Positions 1 to 5,758 of a stretch of 21,151 nucleotides of DNA are shown here, in pieces. Position numbers and translations under genes: made by a program. Source of the DNA: Bacteroidales bacterium UBA6244. Lineage in GTDB: Bacteria > Bacteroidota > Bacteroidia > Bacteroidales > F082. The stretch's first letter is position 1. Every line of letters begins with the position of its first letter. The notes under the pieces are model-generated. The model saw nothing but the letters and a program-made list of their open reading frames with translations, did not search any database and was not told the DNA's origin. Location: the NCBI GenBank assembly GCA_002440885.1, contig DJVY01000117.1:2700-23850 (forward strand), read 5' to 3'.

Positions 1-248
1 ATCCTGATTTTCGGCCCGCTGATATCTCCCAAAATGGCTACATACTCGCCGGTGTTTTTCTCCGCCTGACGGATGTTTTCGATAAGCTGATCGTACTCGC
101 TAAACAGTCCGTGCGAAAAATTGATCCTGAAAACACGTACGCCGGCATTAATCAACGATTCCATCTTAGCCACGGAGTTAGTCGCCGGGCCGAGCGTGGC
201 AATAATTTTTGTCATCAGCAGCTGACTTCTTTTTAAGCCGGTATCCAT
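1..248 (-). CDS. pyk: Pyruvate kinase, N-terminal part (cut by window edge)
   Basis: Pyruvate kinase converts phosphoenolpyruvate and ADP to pyruvate and ATP in the last step of glycolysis, in the cytoplasm. Only about the first 82 residues are in the window. They contain the family's start-of-barrel motif KIIATLGPAT, the RINFSHG segment (its Arg and Asn belong to the active site) and GDISGPKIR near the window edge. Two starts are possible. ATG at 248 gives an 11-residue extension, and ATG at 215 begins directly with MTKIIATLGPAT, as in many family members. A Bacteroidota-type -7 element at 275-282 on this strand suits either start. The gene is transcribed divergently from the sugar kinase at 353. 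The family call is secure; the exact start is not. Confidence 0.93.
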   Translation of the reverse strand, partial: MDTGLKRSQLLMTKIIATLGPATNSVAKMESLINAGVRVFRINFSHGLFSEYDQLIENIRQAEKNTGEYVAILGDISGPKIR

Positions 249-274
249 AGCTTGGTTTTTTTATGATTAGGGGA

Positions 275-304
275 CAAAAATAGTGTTATGTTGAAGACGA
301 CAAG
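275..304 (-). promoter_or_regulatory. Candidate promoter of pyk
   Basis: On the minus strand, 282-275 reads TATTTTTG, a full match to the Bacteroidota -7 consensus TAnnTTTG. The -33 box is weak (CTTG at 304-301, spacer 18). The predicted transcript start, about 268, leaves a short leader before the ATG at 248. No full match could be found for the divergent gene at 353; near matches are ATATTTTG at 319-326 and TATTTTTC at 327-334. Confidence 0.45.
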
Positions 305-352
305 TGAACACGTGGTTAATATTTTGTATTTTTCCACCCATAAATAGCAAGA

Positions 353-1444
353 ATGGATTTAAGAGAAGTCGTCCGGTGTTTTCTTCCAAAAGCAGTTGAT
401 GCAGAGCCTGTTTCTTATGGTTCAGGCCATATCCACGACACCTATCTGATCGCTTCACCGGAGGCCGGGTCGTACATCCTGCAACATATAAATCAGGATA
501 TTTTTAAGGATGTATCAGCTTTGCAGCACAATATACTCAAAGTGACGGAGCATCTACAAAACCCTGAAAACGGGCATTTCCGGCCGACAGCCAACAACCA
601 TAACCTGCAATTGGTTTTAACGCAAGATAAACGGAGTTTCCATACCGATGACCGGGGAAATTGTTGGCGATGTTTTCACTTCATCAAAGGAAGCCACAGT
701 TTTGACAAGGTAAGTTCGGTTACAATGGCCGAAGAAGCAGGGAGAGCGCTGGGCTTGTTTCATCGTCGGTTAGCCAATTTTACGCCACTGGAGTTGGAAG
801 TTACCCTGCCTGATTTTCACAACCTCGAATCCCGTTACAGGCAGTTTGTGGCAGCAACAGAAGCCGACCCGAAGCAAAGAGTTGAAGGACTTGAAAAAGA
901 GGTTGCGTTTGTAAAGAAGAGATTTATACGTTTTGCAGCGATTTTAAACGGTGTTTTTTCATCCGGACTGCCCATGAGAGTCACCCACAACGATCCCAAA
1001 ATTAACAACATACTCTTTGACAGTTTGGGGAAAGCCATTTGCCTGATTGACCTTGACACGGTGATGCCGGGTTATTACTTTCACGATTTTGGCGATGCTA
1101 TCAGGACGGGAACGGCATCTGCTGCTGAAGATGAAACCGATCTCTCTTCCATGTTCGTGCGACTTGATCTGTTTGAAGCCTATTGTCGGGGATATTTACT
1201 TGAAAACGCGGCTGCATTAGAGACAAATGAAAAAAATATACTCTATATCTCACCCCAGATCATGACCTTTATCATCGGGTTACGGTTTTTAACTGACTAT
1301 TTTAACGGGGATATTTATTTCAAAACCCACAGACCCCATCATAACCTGGATCGGTGGAGGGCACAAAAAGCCCTGCTAACAAGCATGGAAGAAAATGAAA
1401 ACAAAATGCTGCAAATAGTTGAAGAGATTTTGAATAAAAATTAA
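353..1444 (+). CDS. nahK: N-acetylhexosamine 1-kinase-like phosphotransferase (APH fold)
   Basis: This is a cytoplasmic sugar kinase of the aminoglycoside-phosphotransferase fold that closely resembles NahK/LnpB of Bifidobacterium. That enzyme phosphorylates GalNAc or GlcNAc at the anomeric carbon to give the sugar 1-phosphate. Shared features are YGSGHIHDTYL near residue 22, YILQHINQDIF near 41, RVTHNDPKINNIL at about 209-221 with the presumed catalytic Asp at 214, LIDLDTVMPG at 231-240, and HDFGDAIR carrying the metal-binding Asp. The C-terminal GDIYFKTHRPHHNLDR also matches the family. Its 363 residues are close to the family length. The gene after it begins 10 bases past the stop and encodes a GH109-type protein, which supports an amino-sugar salvage role. 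The exact sugar is inferred; another hexosamine or a homoserine-like substrate cannot be excluded. Confidence 0.82.
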   Translation: MDLREVVRCFLPKAVDAEPVSYGSGHIHDTYLIASPEAGSYILQHINQDIFKDVSALQHNILKVTEHLQNPENGHFRPTANNHNLQLVLTQDKRSFHTDDRGNCWRCFHFIKGSHSFDKVSSVTMAEEAGRALGLFHRRLANFTPLELEVTLPDFHNLESRYRQFVAATEADPKQRVEGLEKEVAFVKKRFIRFAAILNGVFSSGLPMRVTHNDPKINNILFDSLGKAICLIDLDTVMPGYYFHDFGDAIRTGTASAAEDETDLSSMFVRLDLFEAYCRGYLLENAAALETNEKNILYISPQIMTFIIGLRFLTDYFNGDIYFKTHRPHHNLDRWRAQKALLTSMEENENKMLQIVEEILNKN

Positions 1445-1454
1445 TAGAATTGAC

Positions 1455-2930
1455 ATGGAAAGAGACCGCCGAAATTTCATTAAAACATCCTTGCTGGGCG
1501 CAGGTGTGTTGTCATCGGGAGTTATGCAGGCTATAACCGGAGATTTTCAATCAAGGCCTGGCTTTTCAGACTTTCAACCTGCTACCGATCAAGCTTTTAA
1601 CATGTGCGGGTATGCCGCCCCTAAAATGAAAAAAGTAAGAATTGGTTTTGTCGGCATTGGTGACCGGGGTGCCGGAGCGGTAGAACGTATGGCGCTGATA
1701 GAAGGTGCTGAAATCACCGCCCTCTGCGATATCAGGCAGGATGCGGTGGATGGAGCGCAACAGCTGCTCAAAAAAGTCGGACTTCCCAAAGCCATGGAAT
1801 TTGTGGGCGGAGACGACGAATTTTTAAACCTCTGCGTCAGCGACAAAGTTGATTTGGTCTATATAGCCACTCCTTGGGAGTTTCATGTGCCTGTGGCTTT
1901 GGCTGCCATGGAGAACGACAAACACGCCGCGGTGGAAGTGCCCAGTGCCAAAACCCTCGATGAATGTTGGCAACTGGTCGAAACGAGTGAGAGAACACGC
2001 AAACACTGTATTATTCTCGAGAATTGTTGCTACGATTTCTTTGAGTTACTCACCCTGAACATGGTAAGGCATGGCGTTTTTGGAGAACTTATTCATGGCG
2101 AAGGAGCCTACATACACGATCTGGATTACTGGCTTTTCAACAAACCCCAGGACGATAAACTTGTGGATGGAGCTTATACCCGATGGTGGCGGATTTGGGA
2201 AAATGAAAAGAAAGCCAACGTATATCCTACGCATGGACTTGGCCCAATCTGTCAGGCTATGAATATTAACAGAGGGGATAAAATGGATTACCTTACGGCC
2301 ATCATGTCGAAGGATTTTACCCTGCAATCGCGCATCCGTGAGCTGGCACAGGAAGATCCGGTATATGAACAGTTTACAGGACTTGATATGCGTGGGAACA
2401 TGGACATCCAGCTGATAAAAACACACCTCGGGCGCACCATCATGATTCAACACGATGTAAGCTCACCCCGTCCGTATTCCAGAATACATTTGCTCAGCGG
2501 AACAAAGTGCTTTGCCCAGAAATGGCCCAGGCAACACATTGCCTTTGGTCATAAAGTGGTGAGTGAAGATGAAATGGCTGCTATTGAAGAGCAATACACG
2601 CCGGAGATAGTACGCAGGGTAGGAGAGATCGCCAAGAGTGTAGGTGGGCATGGGGGCATGGACTTTATCATGGATTGGCGTTTGATTGATAACCTGCGTA
2701 ACGGCCTGCCGATGGACATGGATGTATACGACGCCGCAGCCTGGAGCTGTGTTACCCCGTTGAGTGAGTGGAGCATTTCCAACAATTCTCAACCCATCGA
2801 TGTGCCGGATTTTACCCGCGGAGCCTGGAAAACCAATGCGCCCCTCGACACCCGTGTTTTTGATGGAGGAACGACAAAAGTGAGAGAAAAGGCCATAAAA
2901 AAGCTGAACGGACAACTGGAGCTCCAATAG
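1455..2930 (+). CDS. GH109-type Gfo/Idh/MocA protein (probable alpha-N-acetylgalactosaminidase), Tat-exported
   Basis: This is a 491-residue NAD(P)-binding protein of the Gfo/Idh/MocA family that resembles glycoside hydrolase family 109, whose founding Elizabethkingia enzyme removes terminal alpha-GalNAc using tightly bound NAD+. Residues 1-27 hold a twin-arginine signal (DRRNFIKTS followed by a hydrophobic stretch), which fits export with the cofactor already folded in. The Rossmann motif GFVGIGDRGAGA is at about 64-75 and VEVPSAKTLDECW at 160-172. GAYIHDL (Tyr219, His221) and YPTHGLGP (Tyr257, His260) match conserved Tyr and His positions of GH109. GGHGGMDF and VTPLSEWS are found toward the C terminus. 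It is very likely co-transcribed with the kinase upstream. Activity could instead be a related NAD-dependent hydrolase or an oxidoreductase; several GH109-like proteins are uncharacterised. Confidence 0.82.
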   Translation: MERDRRNFIKTSLLGAGVLSSGVMQAITGDFQSRPGFSDFQPATDQAFNMCGYAAPKMKKVRIGFVGIGDRGAGAVERMALIEGAEITALCDIRQDAVDGAQQLLKKVGLPKAMEFVGGDDEFLNLCVSDKVDLVYIATPWEFHVPVALAAMENDKHAAVEVPSAKTLDECWQLVETSERTRKHCIILENCCYDFFELLTLNMVRHGVFGELIHGEGAYIHDLDYWLFNKPQDDKLVDGAYTRWWRIWENEKKANVYPTHGLGPICQAMNINRGDKMDYLTAIMSKDFTLQSRIRELAQEDPVYEQFTGLDMRGNMDIQLIKTHLGRTIMIQHDVSSPRPYSRIHLLSGTKCFAQKWPRQHIAFGHKVVSEDEMAAIEEQYTPEIVRRVGEIAKSVGGHGGMDFIMDWRLIDNLRNGLPMDMDVYDAAAWSCVTPLSEWSISNNSQPIDVPDFTRGAWKTNAPLDTRVFDGGTTKVREKAIKKLNGQLELQ

Positions 2931-2990
2931 CGACTTGATTTACTTACAGAAACTTAACCCTGAACACATGAAACAGGGGAGGAGTAAGCT

Positions 2991-2998
2991 TATTTTTG
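2991..2998 (+). promoter_or_regulatory. Candidate -7 promoter element for the metallophosphoesterase gene
   Basis: TATTTTTG is a full match to TAnnTTTG. The -33 position (CATG, about 2967-2970) is weak. A transcript from here would begin near 3005, 18 bases before ATG 3023. It would exclude the upstream TTG at 2996, which lies inside the element. The gene may also be read from the promoter of the preceding operon. Confidence 0.45.
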
Positions 2999-3022
2999 AC
3001 CACAAATATTTATACCGATCAA

Positions 3023-3940
3023 ATGAAATACCTCAGTCTTAGCCTTTTTGCCATTTCCCTGTCTGTACTGCTTGGTTTGTCGGCCTGTGTCCACACGACG
3101 GATGTTCAAAAAGAGGAAACACCCTTGTTCACCTTTGCCTTTTTAACCGATATCCACCTCCAGCCTGAGCGCAACGCGATAGCCGGTTTTAGCCAGGCCA
3201 TTGAACTGGTGAATGAACTTAACCCAGACTTTGTAATCAACGGAGGAGATTTGATTTACGATGCACTGGGTCAGGGATATGGAAGAGCCGATTCGCTTTA
3301 TGTACTGTACGATAGCATGCAACAACTGTTCAATATGCCTGTTTACAATACCATGGGAAACCATGAACTGTTTGGGTTATACGAAAAAAGTGGGGTGCCG
3401 CTGGATCATCCTGAGTTTGGAAAAAAGATTTACGAAAACAGAATAACCTCCAGATACTATTCCTTTGATCACAAGGGCTGGCATTTTGTGGTGGTCGATG
3501 CCATCGGCACAACCCCTGCAAGGCGGTATTTTGGAGAAATTGATTCTACCCAGATCAGCTGGATAAAAGAGGATCTGTCCAGACTCGACAGCACCGTTCC
3601 GATTGTGTTGATTTCGCACATACCCCTCACCACGACCTTTGTCCCCTATTTTTTCAGAAATCAAATAGAAAGTGATTCAGGTATCATCGTTACCAACAGC
3701 AAAGCGGTTATCGACTTGTTCGACGAACATAATTTGCTTTTAGTTCTGCAAGGACATACCCATATACTCGAAGACGTTTTTGTAGACAAAATACATTTCG
3801 TCACTGGAGGAGCTGTCTCAGGGCGTTGGTGGAGAGGCGCGAACCTGGGTACAGAAGAAGGCTTTTTGTTGGTTTCGGTTTATCCTGAAACATACCGTTG
3901 GGAATACATCGACATGCTCTGGGAAGTGCAACCCGACTAA
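3023..3940 (+). CDS. Calcineurin-like metallophosphoesterase lipoprotein
   Basis: This is a dinuclear-metal phosphoesterase of the calcineurin-like superfamily, anchored in the envelope as a lipoprotein. From ATG 3023 the protein has 305 residues. It starts with Met-Lys, a hydrophobic core and a lipobox ending LSAC (Cys22). The metal-binding motifs occur in the usual order: TDIH (Asp43, His45), GGDLIYD (Asp76), GNHE (Asn113, His114), SHIP (His199) and GHTH (His245, His247). The longer reading frame from TTG 2996 is rejected because the Met-Lys start gives the better signal peptide and TTG lies in a promoter-like element. The substrate cannot be told from sequence; cyclic nucleotides, nucleotides and phosphodiesters are all handled by this family. 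It sits 92 bases after the GH109 gene and before the beta-helix/TonB pair. Confidence 0.88.
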   Translation: MKYLSLSLFAISLSVLLGLSACVHTTDVQKEETPLFTFAFLTDIHLQPERNAIAGFSQAIELVNELNPDFVINGGDLIYDALGQGYGRADSLYVLYDSMQQLFNMPVYNTMGNHELFGLYEKSGVPLDHPEFGKKIYENRITSRYYSFDHKGWHFVVVDAIGTTPARRYFGEIDSTQISWIKEDLSRLDSTVPIVLISHIPLTTTFVPYFFRNQIESDSGIIVTNSKAVIDLFDEHNLLLVLQGHTHILEDVFVDKIHFVTGGAVSGRWWRGANLGTEEGFLLVSVYPETYRWEYIDMLWEVQPD

Positions 3941-3949
3941 GATTACCCC

Positions 3950-3965
3950 CTGTAAATACTGTAAA
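3950..3965 (+). repeat. Short tandem repeat, possible operator
   Basis: CTGTAAA occurs twice (3950-3956 and 3959-3965) with a 9-base period. It lies just after the stop of the metallophosphoesterase gene and upstream of the beta-helix gene. The period does not match the 11-base spacing of classical Pho boxes. Function is unknown. Confidence 0.3.
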
Positions 3966-3984
3966 ATATTGGTTTTCTATATGA

Positions 3985-4017
3985 TTAGCACTGTGCTAAC
4001 ATTACCCTTGTGTTAAC
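3985..4017 (+). promoter_or_regulatory. Operator-like inverted and direct repeats
   Basis: TTAGCACTGTGCTAA at 3985-3999 is a perfect 7-base inverted repeat around one central base. Its right half, GTGCTAAC (3993-4000), recurs as GTGTTAAC at 4010-4017, a 17-base period. The arrangement resembles three half-sites for a dimeric regulator. It lies about 155-185 bases before the beta-helix lipoprotein gene. The regulator is unknown. Confidence 0.4.
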
Positions 4018-4100
4018 TGATTTGGTAAAACAAGCGCATCCTTAACTTTAATTTAATACGGATTTAAACTTTCCTTAATCGGTTATTAATGCATATGGTT

Positions 4101-4108
4101 CACTTTTG
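4101..4108 (+). promoter_or_regulatory. Candidate -7 promoter element for the beta-helix lipoprotein gene
   Basis: CACTTTTG matches TAnnTTTG at seven of eight positions (C for the first T). No clear TTTG is seen at the -33 distance. A start near 4115 would give a leader of about 57 bases before ATG 4172. Confidence 0.35.
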
Positions 4109-4171
4109 CATCATTAAAAACGCATTGATTGCAGTAACAAAAAAAATAAAATTAATTAAACAAATTTCAAA

Positions 4172-5641
4172 ATGAAAAAACCAAATCTGAATTTAGTAGC
4201 TTTTCTCTTTTTAGCTTTGGCTTTCGCCGTAAGCTTCTCAGCCTGTAAAAAGTCTGACGATCCGGTAGCCGGACCAAAAGTTACAGCTCCTGCCACACAA
4301 AACATCAAAGCTGAGGAATCAGTAGATTTAACCTTTAACTACACCGCTGCTGCCGGCTTTAAATCTGCCGCTATCGTGGTTGAAAACGGTTCAGCTGATA
4401 TTAAAACAAACGGTACAGATGGCGCTACCTCAGGTGCTATTGTTGTAACTTTTTCCGCTGGTACCACTACCGGTGCTGCTTCTGTAAAACTTACCGTTAC
4501 CGATAAAAACAATGCCGTTGACGATGCAACCGGCGTTGTAAATGTTGGCACAGAAGAAATGATTGTTTATGTAAACTCAAACATCACCGCTGACGAAACC
4601 TGGACAACCGGAAAAGTATACGTGCTTAAAAGCCGTATTGCCGTTGTTAATGGGGTAACCTTAACCATTGAGCCTGGTGTAATTGTAAAAGGCGAAGCCG
4701 GAACACAAGCCAATGCAACAGCCTTGTTGATCGCCCGTGGCGCTAAATTGATGGCCGAAGGAACCGCTCAATCACCCATCATTTTTACTTCAGTAGCCGA
4801 CGAAATTATGCCCGGAGAGATTGCCAGTCCTAACTTGGCTCCTGATGTAGCCGGCCTGTGGGGCGGACTTTTAATCTTAGGTAACGCTCGCATCTCAGCT
4901 TCAAACGAATCAGGTGACGTTAGCGAAGTGCAAATCGAAGGAATTCCTACCTCAGATCCTAATGGTCTCTATGGTGGCAACGATAACGCCGACAACTCTG
5001 GTGTTATCAAATATATCTCCATCCGTCATGGAGGAACTGACATTGGTGCCGGTAACGAAATCAACGGCCTTTCACTTGGTGGCGTTGGTAGCGGTACGGT
5101 TATTGAAAATGTAGAGATTGTTTCGAACCAGGACGATGGAATCGAATTCTTTGGTGGTACTGTTAACCTGAAAAATGCTGTGGTATGGAATGTTAATGAC
5201 GATGCCATCGACACCGACCAATCATACAACGGAACAGTTGACAACTTCATTATCCTTACTCCAACCGGACATAACTTTGAGTTAGATGGTCCTGAAGGTT
5301 CGTACGAAGCCGGACATATTATCAAAAACGGCACTGTTGTATGTAGCGATGATGAATTCGGTCGCGTAGCATCAGATTTAATTAACGTAGATGCTAACTC
5401 TATTGTTGATCTACAGAACATTTACTTCACCGCCATTGTTGAAGGACAAATGATCAACAGGGTTACCGCTGAGGGTGTAACTTTCAACAGTATCATGTTA
5501 AACGTTGCTGCCGGTGATTTGGCCAGCCATGTAAATGGTGATGTTCCTGCCGGAGTAACCGCCGGTGGCACACCTCAGGCCGATGCCACTGTATTTGGAT
5601 GGACATGGGCTTCTGTAGCCGGAAAATTAGCCGGACTTTAA
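4172..5641 (+). CDS. Surface lipoprotein with right-handed beta-helix domain
   Basis: This is a 489-residue lipoprotein. Residues 1-25 form a signal with lipobox FSAC (Cys25), followed by Lys-Lys-Ser-Asp-Asp, an acid-rich stretch like Bacteroidota surface-export signals. Residues of about 30-125 are rich in Ala, Thr and Val and look like an Ig-type beta-sandwich. From about 130 onward, short repeating turns (VNGVTLTIEPGVIVKGE, GGLLILGNARISA, IKYISIRHGG, IENVEIVSNQDDGIEFFGGTVNLKNA) indicate a parallel beta-helix. Homologues in Bacteroidota are sometimes annotated as 'multidrug transporter', but nothing here supports a transporter. Codon choice looks restricted (many GCC, ACC and AAC), consistent with high expression. 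The TonB receptor that follows on the same strand suggests it captures or processes that receptor's substrate. No catalytic residues could be assigned. Confidence 0.75.
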   Translation: MKKPNLNLVAFLFLALAFAVSFSACKKSDDPVAGPKVTAPATQNIKAEESVDLTFNYTAAAGFKSAAIVVENGSADIKTNGTDGATSGAIVVTFSAGTTTGAASVKLTVTDKNNAVDDATGVVNVGTEEMIVYVNSNITADETWTTGKVYVLKSRIAVVNGVTLTIEPGVIVKGEAGTQANATALLIARGAKLMAEGTAQSPIIFTSVADEIMPGEIASPNLAPDVAGLWGGLLILGNARISASNESGDVSEVQIEGIPTSDPNGLYGGNDNADNSGVIKYISIRHGGTDIGAGNEINGLSLGGVGSGTVIENVEIVSNQDDGIEFFGGTVNLKNAVVWNVNDDAIDTDQSYNGTVDNFIILTPTGHNFELDGPEGSYEAGHIIKNGTVVCSDDEFGRVASDLINVDANSIVDLQNIYFTAIVEGQMINRVTAEGVTFNSIMLNVAAGDLASHVNGDVPAGVTAGGTPQADATVFGWTWASVAGKLAGL

Positions 5642-5682
5642 TAACTATCACAACTCATTAAATAGCAATATTATAGAGTCAT

Positions 5683-5716
5683 AAACAGGCCCGCAAAAAC
5701 ACTTGCGGGTCTGTTT
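5683..5716 (+). terminator. Strong hairpin between the beta-helix gene and the TonB receptor gene
   Basis: The stem arms are 5683-5696 and 5703-5716: 14 pairs with one G-U, core CCCGCAA/TTGCGGG, and a 6-base loop. The right arm ends in TTT. It lies 42 bases after the lipoprotein stop and 43 bases before the receptor start. With no convincing promoter after it, it probably lets through only part of the transcription and also protects the upstream mRNA. Confidence 0.75.
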
Positions 5717-5758
5717 CATGTTTAAAAACCAAACCTATACCTTCAATTCGATTACAAC

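Noticed and set aside
2996..3022. TTG start giving a nine-residue extension of the metallophosphoesterase, with GGGGAGGAG upstream
   Set aside because: The TTG lies within a full TAnnTTTG element and the extension would push the lipoprotein signal inward; ATG 3023 gives a standard signal. The purine-rich run is not decisive because genes of this phylum seldom depend on Shine-Dalgarno sites.
5026..5421. Minus-strand frame of 131 codons opposite the beta-helix gene
   Set aside because: It is low-complexity, Ser/Thr/Pro-rich translation produced by the biased codon use of the gene on the other strand.
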